A stretch of 64,000 nucleotides of DNA from Ignavibacteria bacterium (lineage in GTDB: Bacteria; Bacteroidota; Ignavibacteria; Tepidaquicellales; Tepidaquicellaceae). Below, piece after piece: positions 1-7,557 of this stretch; positions within the stretch are counted from its first letter, which is position 1; every line of letters begins with the position of its first letter. A program made the position numbers and the translations under genes. The DNA lies in NCBI GenBank assembly GCA_041649015.1, contig JBAZNU010000004.1, positions 248,001 through 312,000 on the forward strand. Reading direction: 5' to 3'. A model generated the notes under the pieces. The model was not told the DNA's origin and did no database searches. It saw only the letters and a program-made list of their open reading frames with translations.

Positions 1-600
1 CAAATTGTAAGCTATGAAATTCCGACCGCACTCTCGGCGGTTGTTATCGTTATGCTCACAGGCACTTTGAGTATGCAAAAGTATGCTGAAATTCAATCGG
101 GCGGATTATTTAACTGGTATATTTTTGGAGGTCCGGGAGATTTATGGAAATTACTGCTGATTCCTATTATGGTAATTTCATTCATAATCCTCTTTGCTTC
201 AACTCTCGCCGAAACAAATAGAACACCTTTCGATTTAACCGAAGCAGATTCAGAACTTGTGGCTGGTGTTCATATCGAATATTCTGGAATGATGTTTGCT
301 ATGTTCTTCTTCGCAGAATATGCTCAGATGTTCGCTGTTTCAGCCGTTATTAGTACTCTGTTCCTTGGAGGCTGGCAGTCGCCTTTTGGTGACCTTATCC
401 CGTTCTTGAATACTCCTGTGTTTCAGGTGTTTTGGTTCTTGGCAAAAGGTTTAATGCTTGTCGGTGTTCAGATTTGGGTTAGATGGACTGTACCAAGAGT
501 CAGAATTGACCAGTTGATGACAATTTGCTGGAAATATTTTATTCCGATTACTCTTGTGAATTTATTCCTTGTTGCTCTTTATATGGTTTTATTTCAGTAA
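1..600 (+). CDS. nuoH: NADH-quinone oxidoreductase subunit H (NuoH), 3' part
   Basis: This is the C-terminal 199 residues of NuoH, open from base 1 with no start in the window. NuoH is a membrane subunit of respiratory complex I, next to the quinone chamber. The stretch AETNRTPFDLTEADSELVAG is the NuoH signature loop with its conserved acidic residues. Several hydrophobic segments follow, ending in a final helix and the TAA at 598-600. It is the first visible gene of a same-strand nuo operon (H-I-J-K-L-M-N); nuoA-G presumably lie upstream. The family identity is firm; only the 5' truncation by the window edge is unusual. Confidence 0.96.
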   Translation, partial: QIVSYEIPTALSAVVIVMLTGTLSMQKYAEIQSGGLFNWYIFGGPGDLWKLLLIPIMVISFIILFASTLAETNRTPFDLTEADSELVAGVHIEYSGMMFAMFFFAEYAQMFAVSAVISTLFLGGWQSPFGDLIPFLNTPVFQVFWFLAKGLMLVGVQIWVRWTVPRVRIDQLMTICWKYFIPITLVNLFLVALYMVLFQ

Positions 601-625
601 TGATTAAAGTTTATTCTAATTATAA

Positions 626-1270
626 ATGAAAGAATATTTCAGAAATATTTATCAGGCGATCACTTCGATTTCTATCGGTTTGGGAATTACTTTCAGGCAT
701 ATTTTTCAGAAAAGTGTTACTATTCAGTATCCTGAACAACGACTTCAATTACCCGAAAGAGAACGCAATAGATTGTTTGTTAACATGGAAGACTGTATCG
801 GCTGCGATCAATGCGCAAAAGCCTGTCCGGTTAGCTGCATAGATATCTCAACGGTTAAAGTCGTACCGGGTGATATTGTCGGTAAAACCGGCGTAACATC
901 TCAGGGCAAGAAAAAAGCTCTGCACGTTACAAACTTTACTATCGATTTTGCTAAATGCTGCTATTGTCAGCTTTGTGTTTTTCCATGCCCGACTGATTGC
1001 ATCTATATGACTGATGTCTTTGAATTCGCAACTTATAAAAGAAACGGTTTGAAATATCAGTTCGCTGATTTAACTCCTGAACAGGGTATTGAAAAGAAAG
1101 CAATGTATGAGAAGTATGCTTTAGAACAGGAAGAAAAGAAGAAACAAGCAGCAACTGAAGCAGCTGCAAAAAAAGCCGCTGAAGAAAAGGCGAAAGCAGA
1201 AAATAAAACAGATGCTAAGCCTGAAAGCACTTCAGAAGCAAAACCCGAAACAGATAATAAAGAATCATAA
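626..1270 (+). CDS. nuoI: NADH-quinone oxidoreductase subunit I (NuoI), 2x[4Fe-4S] protein
   Basis: NuoI carries the N6a and N6b iron-sulfur clusters that pass electrons toward N2 in complex I. Two ferredoxin motifs are visible: CIGCDQCAKACPVSC (about residues 57-71) and CCYCQLCVFPCPTDC (about 111-125), each CxxCxxCxxxC-like. An amphipathic N-terminal helix precedes them. After residue about 160 there is an alanine-, lysine- and glutamate-rich tail of roughly 50 residues with no Fe-S motif, making the protein (214 aa) longer than many NuoI proteins. It lies 25 bases after nuoH and abuts nuoJ. Confidence 0.95.
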   Translation: MKEYFRNIYQAITSISIGLGITFRHIFQKSVTIQYPEQRLQLPERERNRLFVNMEDCIGCDQCAKACPVSCIDISTVKVVPGDIVGKTGVTSQGKKKALHVTNFTIDFAKCCYCQLCVFPCPTDCIYMTDVFEFATYKRNGLKYQFADLTPEQGIEKKAMYEKYALEQEEKKKQAATEAAAKKAAEEKAKAENKTDAKPESTSEAKPETDNKES

Positions 1271-1271
1271 T

Positions 1272-1769
1272 ATGCCATATTCAACTATAATATTTTATGT
1301 TTTAGCGGCAATTACCGTCGTATCAGCAATCATTGTCGTGTTCAATAAAAATGTAATCCATTCAGCTTTTGCTTTGTTCTTTACTTTATTCGCTGTATCA
1401 GGATTTTATGTCTTGTTGCGTGCCGATTTCATTGCCGTCACGCAGATTATGATTTATGTGGGTGGTATTTTAATATTGTTGTTATTCGGTGTTATGCTAA
1501 CGGCAAAAATTACTGACATTCAGATTAGCACAAAAAATCTTAACCAGATTCCGGCTGTGATTTTTAGCGTCGGAATTATTGCTATTCTGGTTTTTATAAT
1601 TATTTCTACTAAATGGAACATTAAACAGCATTCCGTTAATGAAGAGACTGTTTCGCAGATAGGTAAAATGTTGTTAACGGAATATTTGCTTCCTTTTGAA
1701 ATTGCATCTATTGTTCTGCTCGTTGCTCTTATCGGCTCGGCAATGTTTGCAAGAAAAATAAAAGATTAA
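1272..1769 (+). CDS. nuoJ: NADH-quinone oxidoreductase subunit J (NuoJ)
   Basis: A 165-residue membrane subunit of complex I. About five hydrophobic helices are visible, including the conserved third-helix region FIAVTQIMIYVGGILILLLF (about residues 54-73), whose pi-bulge region helps proton pumping in the family. I start it at ATG 1272, one base after the nuoI stop. The frame stays open upstream inside nuoI, but that extension (LKALQKQNPK...) is polar and does not fit the family. It is followed 18 bases later by nuoK, consistent with translation from a common operon transcript. Confidence 0.94.
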   Translation: MPYSTIIFYVLAAITVVSAIIVVFNKNVIHSAFALFFTLFAVSGFYVLLRADFIAVTQIMIYVGGILILLLFGVMLTAKITDIQISTKNLNQIPAVIFSVGIIAILVFIIISTKWNIKQHSVNEETVSQIGKMLLTEYLLPFEIASIVLLVALIGSAMFARKIKD

Positions 1770-1787
1770 AAGTTTAATTATATTAAA

Positions 1788-2096
1788 ATGGAAATTGGTT
1801 TAAATCATTATTTAGTCTTATCGGCAATACTTTTTGGACTCGGTCTGTTCGCTATGATATCGAGAAGAAATGCAATACTCGTCTTGATGGGTATTGAACT
1901 GATTCTCAACGCTGCAAATATTAATCTTGTTGCTTTCTCTTATTTTGGTGGACTGGGTGTTGACGGACAGGTTTTAAGTATTTTTGTTATGATTCTGGCT
2001 GTTGCTGAAGCGGCTATTGCACTCGGTATTGTCCTAAACCTTTACAATAACTTCGCCACCATCGATATTGACGAAGCTAATACTTTGAAAGATTAA
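1788..2096 (+). CDS. nuoK: NADH-quinone oxidoreductase subunit K (NuoK)
   Basis: NuoK is the small antiporter-like membrane subunit of complex I (homologous to MrpC). The 102-residue length is typical and three hydrophobic helices are visible. The conserved glutamates sit in membrane helices: one in VLMGIELILNAANINLVAF (about residue 37) and one in AVAEAAIALGIVL (about residue 72), matching the essential pair known for the family. It sits between nuoJ and nuoL with gaps of 18 and 12 bases. Identity is firm from length, motifs and position. Confidence 0.95.
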   Translation: MEIGLNHYLVLSAILFGLGLFAMISRRNAILVLMGIELILNAANINLVAFSYFGGLGVDGQVLSIFVMILAVAEAAIALGIVLNLYNNFATIDIDEANTLKD

Positions 2097-2108
2097 AATT
2101 ATATTATA

Positions 2109-4145
2109 ATGGAATTTGCATTACATAAATTACCTGTTCTTGTTTTACTGATACCGTTGTTCAGTTTTCTGGTGCTTTCTTTCTTCGGCAGAAAAATTCC
2201 AAGAAGCGGGGACTGGTTTGCAACAACGTTGATTTTTATTAACCTGGGATTTTCACTCTTTATCCTCTATAGTTTGACCGTTCTCGGTAAGTATGAATTT
2301 AATGTTGAATGGTTTAATCTTGGTGAAAATAAAATTCTGGGTATTACTAACTTTTATGCCGGTTTCCAGATTGACCACCTGACCGCTCTTATGCTCGTTG
2401 TCGTAAACGCTATTAGTGCATTCGTCCACCTTTTTTCTGTTAAGTATATGGAAGGCGATGCAAAATACAAAAAGTATTACGCTTATCTCGGTTTGTTTAC
2501 ATTTTCTATGCTTGGACTCGTTCTTGGTAATAGCATTCTTTTGATGTATATATTCTGGGAACTCGTAGGTGTTAGTTCCTATTTGCTGATAGGATTCTGG
2601 TATGAAAAACCCGCGCCGCAGGAAGCTGCTAAGAAAGCTTTTATAGTTAATCGAATCGGTGATGCAGGATTTCTTCTCGGTATTTTAATAATCTTTTTTA
2701 CAATTGGTTCTTTTACTTTTAACGGTATTTTTGATGGCGTCTCAGCAGGTAAACTCTCAGGAGGTATGCTTACTGCTGCTGGAATTCTGCTCTTCTGCGG
2801 TGCAATTGGTAAGTCAGCACAGTTCCCGTTGCATGTTTGGCTGCCCGACGCTATGGAAGGTCCTACTCCTGTCTCAGCATTAATCCACGCGGCAACGATG
2901 GTCGCTGCTGGTGTATATCTTGTTGCAAGAATGTTCGTTATGCTGTCTGCTGACGCTTTAACGGTTATTACTTATATAGGAGTTATTACTGCTTTCATTT
3001 CTGCAACTATTGCTATTACACAAAACGATATTAAAAAAGTACTGGCTTATTCTACTATTAGCCAGCTTGGTTATATGATTATGGCAATCGGTGTCGGTGC
3101 TTATTCATTCGGTTTCTTCCATCTTGTTACACATGCTTTTTTTAAAGCATGTTTGTTCCTTACTGCTGGTTCCGTTATCTACGGTCTGCATCACGTTCAG
3201 GATATTAGGGAAATGGGCGGATTAAGAAAGAAGATGCCGATTACATTTTACACTTTCTTAATGGCAACTCTTGCTATCTCAGGCGTGCCTTTAACATCAG
3301 GATTTCTTAGTAAAGATGCAATACTTTCTGCTACACTTGCTTTCGGTTCCATAAACGGGGGTATAAATTATATAGTACCGGTGCTTGCCTTCTTTGTTGC
3401 AGGTTTGACAGCGTTCTACATGTTTAGACTCTTAATCCTCACTTTCCTCGGTGAACCGAAAAACAAAGAAAAATACGATCATTGCCACGAGTCTCCGAAA
3501 CAAATTACTATACCTTTAATTGCTCTTGCAGTATTATCCTTTTTCGGTTTCTTCTCCTTCAATCCGCTTTCAGGTGACGGAGGTTGGTTCCTGAATCTTG
3601 TTAAGATGCCCGAACATCTTCTCGCAGGCACTAAAGGCTTTATGTACAATTTGCTTCCGCTTGAGGAATACATGGAACACATCCATCATGCGCATTATAC
3701 CGCAATGGTTCTTTCTCTCATAATTTCAGGTATCGGTATCCTTACAGCTTTTGTTTTTTATTACTGGAAGAAAGTCAATGTTGATAAACTTACTGATTCA
3801 ATAAAACCGTTATATAATTTCTCTCTTAATAAATGGTATTTTGACGAACTCTACGACAAGATTGCTGTTGCAACTACAATAGGTCTTTCCAGAATTAGTG
3901 CCTGGTTCGATAATAATATAGTTGACGGTGCTGTAAATGGTGCTTCCTCTGTTACAAGGGTCTTCTCAAAATATAACGGACTATTCGATAATATAGCTGT
4001 TGACGGTCTCGTAAATCTTACAGGCGGTATTGTCGGTGCTTTTGGTCTTATATTCAGAAAATTCCAAACAGGTAGAATTCAAACTTATGTTGCATTCTTG
4101 TTGTTCGGAATTCTGATTTTGTATTTCGTTTTCCGTGTTATGTAG
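2109..4145 (+). CDS. nuoL: NADH-quinone oxidoreductase subunit L (NuoL)
   Basis: NuoL is the distal antiporter-like proton-pumping subunit of complex I. The 678-residue protein has many hydrophobic helices. The conserved core reads GKSAQFPLHVWLPDAMEGPT then PVSALIHAATMVAAG (about residues 235-270), with the lysine and histidines used for proton transfer; the early helix glutamate is in LLMYIFWELVGVSSYLL. A long C-terminal region after residue about 530 contains the traverse-helix part, rich in repeated amphipathic segments such as WFDNNIVDGAVNGAS. It is followed by a tRNA-Leu gene rather than directly by nuoM. Confidence 0.96.
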   Translation: MEFALHKLPVLVLLIPLFSFLVLSFFGRKIPRSGDWFATTLIFINLGFSLFILYSLTVLGKYEFNVEWFNLGENKILGITNFYAGFQIDHLTALMLVVVNAISAFVHLFSVKYMEGDAKYKKYYAYLGLFTFSMLGLVLGNSILLMYIFWELVGVSSYLLIGFWYEKPAPQEAAKKAFIVNRIGDAGFLLGILIIFFTIGSFTFNGIFDGVSAGKLSGGMLTAAGILLFCGAIGKSAQFPLHVWLPDAMEGPTPVSALIHAATMVAAGVYLVARMFVMLSADALTVITYIGVITAFISATIAITQNDIKKVLAYSTISQLGYMIMAIGVGAYSFGFFHLVTHAFFKACLFLTAGSVIYGLHHVQDIREMGGLRKKMPITFYTFLMATLAISGVPLTSGFLSKDAILSATLAFGSINGGINYIVPVLAFFVAGLTAFYMFRLLILTFLGEPKNKEKYDHCHESPKQITIPLIALAVLSFFGFFSFNPLSGDGGWFLNLVKMPEHLLAGTKGFMYNLLPLEEYMEHIHHAHYTAMVLSLIISGIGILTAFVFYYWKKVNVDKLTDSIKPLYNFSLNKWYFDELYDKIAVATTIGLSRISAWFDNNIVDGAVNGASSVTRVFSKYNGLFDNIAVDGLVNLTGGIVGAFGLIFRKFQTGRIQTYVAFLLFGILILYFVFRVM

Positions 4146-4186
4146 TTTTTGTTTTAGCTTTAACGTTCTTTAAATATATGATATAT

Positions 4187-4275
4187 GCCGAAATGGCGGA
4201 ACTGGTAGACGCACTGGACTCAAAATCCAGCGAGACTCAAATCTCGTGAGGGTTCGACTCCCTCTTTCGGCACCA
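4187..4275 (+). tRNA. tRNA-Leu(CAA), CCA encoded
   Basis: The acceptor stem GCCGAAA (4187-4193) pairs with TTTCGGC (4265-4271), followed by discriminator A and encoded CCA (4273-4275). The anticodon arm has stem TGGA/TCCA with loop CTCAAAA, giving anticodon CAA at 4221-4223, which reads UUG. A long variable arm (CGAGA...TCTCG) and the T-loop GGTTCGACTCC make it a class II leucine tRNA. It lies on the same strand between nuoL and nuoM, so it is probably processed out of the nuo transcript. Note that UUG is also used as a start codon by several genes here, though by initiator tRNA. Confidence 0.96.
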
Positions 4276-4315
4276 TTATTTAAAAGCAATTAATATATAA
4301 ATAAAAATATTTGAG

Positions 4316-5896
4316 ATGATTGAATTTAAACTTCTTGGAATTGGGATACTGACATGGATGGTATTTCTGCCTTTACTGGGTATGATTGCCGTTCTTTTTG
4401 TTCCGAAAAGTGCAGAAAAATCCATCAAGTACATTACAGTAGGATTTACGTTTTTACTACTTGTCCTGTCTGTTGTGATGCTTAGTGCCTATGATCCGGC
4501 TAAAGCAGGAATTAATACTCTTGCCGGTTTCCAGTTTGTGGAAAAGTTAACCTGGATTGATGTTCCTGCATTCCTGTGGGATGGCAGGATTAAAATTGAA
4601 TACTTTTTAGGTGTTGATGGTATCTCTTTCCCGATGGTTTTATTGACGGCACTGATTTCCTTTATCGGCGCAATTGCTTCATTCAGCGTTAAAAGAAATG
4701 AAAAAGGATACTACATTATGTATCTTTTCCTCGTTACAGGAATGATGGGTGTGTTTGTTGCTTTAGACCTTTTCCTTTTCTTTGTGTTCTGGGAAATAAT
4801 GCTCCTGCCGATGTATTTCTTAATCGGTATCTGGGGAGGTGAAAGAAGAGAGTATGCTGCTATTAAGTTCTTCCTCTACACTTTGTTTGGAAGTGCTTTT
4901 ATTCTTGTTGTCATGATCGGTCTTTATTTTAGTTCAAAAGACCCCGCAACAGGTCTTCATACTTTCAACATGCTTACTTTAATGGATCCCGCTACATTCC
5001 CGCCTGATTCTATTTTTGGTATGTTAAATGAAACATGGCGGCTCTTAGCTTTTGTATCTTTGTTTATTGGTTTCGCGATTAAAGTACCTGCATTTCCTTT
5101 CCATACATGGCTGCCTGATGCACACGTTGAAGCACCAACTGCAATATCAGTTATACTCGCTGGTGTTCTTCTGAAAATGGGTACATACGGGCTGCTTAGA
5201 ATTTCTTATTCAATCTTTCCAGACGGAGCCAGATATTTCATGTATCCGATAGCAATCATTGCTGCAATAAACATTATTTATGGTGCTCTGTGTGCAATGG
5301 CTCAAAAAGACTTCAAAAAACTCATTGCATATTCATCCATTTCCCACATGGGTTACGTATTGCTCGGAATGGCTTCAAACACTACTATCGGTATTAACGG
5401 TGCTATTCTGCAGATGTTCAATCATGGTACCATTACTGCAATCCTCTTCCTTTCTGTTGGTATTATATACGATAGAGCACATACAAGAGGACTGTATGAT
5501 TTTGGAGGACTTGCAAACAAAATGCCGAAATACTTTGTAGTTATTGCTATCGCTATGTTTGCCTCTATCGGTTTGCCCGGATTTAGCGCATTCATAAGCG
5601 AAACATTTATTTTCCTTGGCGGTTTCCAGAATGAATTCATTAGAGTTATTGCAATCATCTCGCTTCTCGGTATTATTCTGAACGCTGCCTACATTCTTTG
5701 GACTATTCAAAGATTGTTCTTCGGTAAATTACCCGAAAAATGGAATGACCTGACGGATATTAACGGCAGGGAATTGCTCAGTACTGTACCTCTTATTATT
5801 ATCGTAGTACTCCTCGGAATATTACCCTCGTACATGCTGAACTTAATGTCAACTTCAGTTAATCAGTTAGTTAATTTTATCTGGGGAATAAATTAA
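4316..5896 (+). CDS. nuoM: NADH-quinone oxidoreductase subunit M (NuoM)
   Basis: NuoM is an antiporter-like proton-pumping membrane subunit of complex I. Conserved features are visible in the 526-residue protein: LFFVFWEIMLLPMYFLIGIW with the essential glutamate (about residues 151-170), KVPAFPFHTWLPDAHVEAPT with the conserved lysine, and the later helix YSSISHMGYVLLGM. Length is typical. It starts at ATG 4316, 41 bases after the tRNA-Leu CCA end, and is followed 18 bases later by nuoN. The family call is secure; the neighbouring tRNA is the only oddity. Confidence 0.96.
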   Translation: MIEFKLLGIGILTWMVFLPLLGMIAVLFVPKSAEKSIKYITVGFTFLLLVLSVVMLSAYDPAKAGINTLAGFQFVEKLTWIDVPAFLWDGRIKIEYFLGVDGISFPMVLLTALISFIGAIASFSVKRNEKGYYIMYLFLVTGMMGVFVALDLFLFFVFWEIMLLPMYFLIGIWGGERREYAAIKFFLYTLFGSAFILVVMIGLYFSSKDPATGLHTFNMLTLMDPATFPPDSIFGMLNETWRLLAFVSLFIGFAIKVPAFPFHTWLPDAHVEAPTAISVILAGVLLKMGTYGLLRISYSIFPDGARYFMYPIAIIAAINIIYGALCAMAQKDFKKLIAYSSISHMGYVLLGMASNTTIGINGAILQMFNHGTITAILFLSVGIIYDRAHTRGLYDFGGLANKMPKYFVVIAIAMFASIGLPGFSAFISETFIFLGGFQNEFIRVIAIISLLGIILNAAYILWTIQRLFFGKLPEKWNDLTDINGRELLSTVPLIIIVVLLGILPSYMLNLMSTSVNQLVNFIWGIN

Positions 5897-5914
5897 AAAT
5901 TTAATTATACTTAA

Positions 5915-7420
5915 GTGCAAGAACAAATAATAAAGCAAACATTAATTAGTTTAAACAGTTTTATCCCCGAAACGGTTTTAATTGCCACTGTCATTGTATG
6001 TATATTTCTTGACCTTATTCTCAGGAAAAAATCAGTGGTCGTCCCCGTTGTGGGTATAATTGGATTAATAGTCAGCGGATATTTTGCTTATTTGCAGTTT
6101 GGAACCGAAAGAATATTGTTTTCTCGGATGGTTGTCATTGACCCTTATTCGATTTTCTTTAAGTTCCTTTTCATCATATCTACAATATTCGTGATTATTT
6201 TCACTGTCTCTTCTAAAGAGATTCAGAATTCCACTCATCATAATGAACATGTGTACCTCATGATTGCGATGGCTATTGGAGCATATCTGATGGCTTCTTC
6301 CGTCAACATGATAATGATGTACCTTGCTCTCGAAACCGTTAGTCTATCTTCCTATATTCTTTCGGGGTACACTAAAAAAGTCAAAAGATCTTCTGAAGCT
6401 GCTATGAAATACATTATTTACGGAGCTGCTTCGTCCGGAATTATGATTTATGGTATGAGTCTCTTGTATGGATTCACCGGTTCGATGAATATCTATGATA
6501 TCTCACTTTTCCTTACAACCGCTAACATAACAGCTAATCCGCTCATCGTTTTGGTGATTATCATGATACTTGCTGGTTTTGGTTATAAGATATCTTCTGT
6601 ACCATTCCATTTCTGGACACCCGACGTGTACGAAGGTGCTCCGGTTCCGGTAACTGCTTTTCTTGCCGTTACTTCATCGGCTGCAGGTTTTGCTGTTATG
6701 ATTAGATTCTTTTTCAGCACTTTCCTTAAAAGCTACACGATGCTTGATGGTAAATTGCAGATTATTGGAGGTATCGGTTGGTTTGAAATTATAATAGTAC
6801 TTTCTGTTGCTTCCATGATCTTCGGTAACTTTGCCGCAGTATGGCAGCAAAGTGTCAAAAGAATGCTTGCCTATTCTTCTATCGCTCAGGGCGGTTATAT
6901 TATGCTTGGTTTAACTGTTGCCAATCAGCAGGGTCTTACAGCTATGATTGTTTATCTCATCGCATACATGTTTATGACACTTGGAGCATTCTATGCATTG
7001 ATTCTTATCGTTAATAAAATCGATTCTGATGAAATGTCCGACATGCAAGGTTTCGGATATAAGGCTCCCGCTGTCGCTGTCTTTATGGGTATATTTATGT
7101 TTGCTCTATCAGGCATTCCTTCTACCGCTGGATTTATAGGTAAGTTCTACCTATTCTCAGCTTTGATTGAATCAAACTTAATCTGGTTGGCTATGGTCGG
7201 AATGTTAAATAGCGTCGTGTCTTTGTTCTTCTACATTAAAATTCTAAAGTACATGTTCCTTATGAAACCAGAAGAAGAAGTTGTTCCCAAATTTAAATAT
7301 GGTATCGGTAGCTACGTAGTTCTGCTTCTTCTCGCTGGACCTACTATGTTTCTCGGTATATACTTCGCACCGCTAATTAAACTGGCAGAGGTATCAGCAG
7401 TTTTGTTCGGAATAAATTAA
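5915..7420 (+). CDS. nuoN: NADH-quinone oxidoreductase subunit N (NuoN)
   Basis: NuoN is the third antiporter-like subunit of complex I and the last gene of the operon. It begins with GTG at 5915, 18 bases after nuoM, and encodes 501 residues. Family motifs seen are MYLALETVSLSSYILSGY with the helix glutamate (about residues 137-154), GYKISSVPFHFWTPDVYEGA and YSSIAQGGYIMLGL. A strong hairpin at 7443-7469 after the stop probably terminates the operon. GTG is the only reasonable start because it precedes the first transmembrane helix with a short polar lead. Confidence 0.95.
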   Translation: MQEQIIKQTLISLNSFIPETVLIATVIVCIFLDLILRKKSVVVPVVGIIGLIVSGYFAYLQFGTERILFSRMVVIDPYSIFFKFLFIISTIFVIIFTVSSKEIQNSTHHNEHVYLMIAMAIGAYLMASSVNMIMMYLALETVSLSSYILSGYTKKVKRSSEAAMKYIIYGAASSGIMIYGMSLLYGFTGSMNIYDISLFLTTANITANPLIVLVIIMILAGFGYKISSVPFHFWTPDVYEGAPVPVTAFLAVTSSAAGFAVMIRFFFSTFLKSYTMLDGKLQIIGGIGWFEIIIVLSVASMIFGNFAAVWQQSVKRMLAYSSIAQGGYIMLGLTVANQQGLTAMIVYLIAYMFMTLGAFYALILIVNKIDSDEMSDMQGFGYKAPAVAVFMGIFMFALSGIPSTAGFIGKFYLFSALIESNLIWLAMVGMLNSVVSLFFYIKILKYMFLMKPEEEVVPKFKYGIGSYVVLLLLAGPTMFLGIYFAPLIKLAEVSAVLFGIN

Positions 7421-7442
7421 TATTCATTTTTTAGTTCTAAAG

Positions 7443-7478
7443 AGGGTTGAATTTCTCGGATTCAACCCTTTACTTTTT
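7443..7478 (+). terminator. Rho-independent terminator of the nuo operon
   Basis: AGGGTTGAA (7443-7451) is perfectly complementary to TTCAACCCT (7461-7469), with a 9-base loop and a following T-rich stretch interrupted by AC. It lies 23 bases after the nuoN stop and no other plus-strand gene overlaps it. The hairpin falls in the upstream extension of the protease reading frame, which argues against starting that protein here. Confidence 0.85.
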
Positions 7479-7492
7479 CATCTACAGTTGTT

Positions 7493-7500
7493 TAATTTTG
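7493..7500 (+). promoter_or_regulatory. Possible Bacteroidota-type -7 element for the protease gene
   Basis: TAATTTTG fits the TAnnTTTG -7 consensus known from Bacteroidota and lies 57 bases before the chosen ATG at 7558. A weak -33 partner (TTTA at 7469-7472) is at the right distance, but TTTG itself is not present. Inference only. Confidence 0.35.
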
Positions 7501-7557
7501 TTTCTTAATTCGAATAATTTCGTTATGTTACCTAAACATTTAAAGGAGTCTTATTTA

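Noticed and set aside
1212..1271. Upstream start for nuoJ
   Set aside because: It overlaps the nuoI tail and adds a polar stretch unlike NuoJ; ATG 1272 begins at the first membrane helix.
5375..5710. Minus-strand frame within nuoM
   Set aside because: It overlaps conserved NuoM helices and lacks any motif or ribosome site.
7447..7557. Upstream extension of the protease frame (TTG at 7447)
   Set aside because: It lies within the perfect terminator hairpin of the nuo operon, and the later ATG 7558 has a good ribosome site and a signal peptide.
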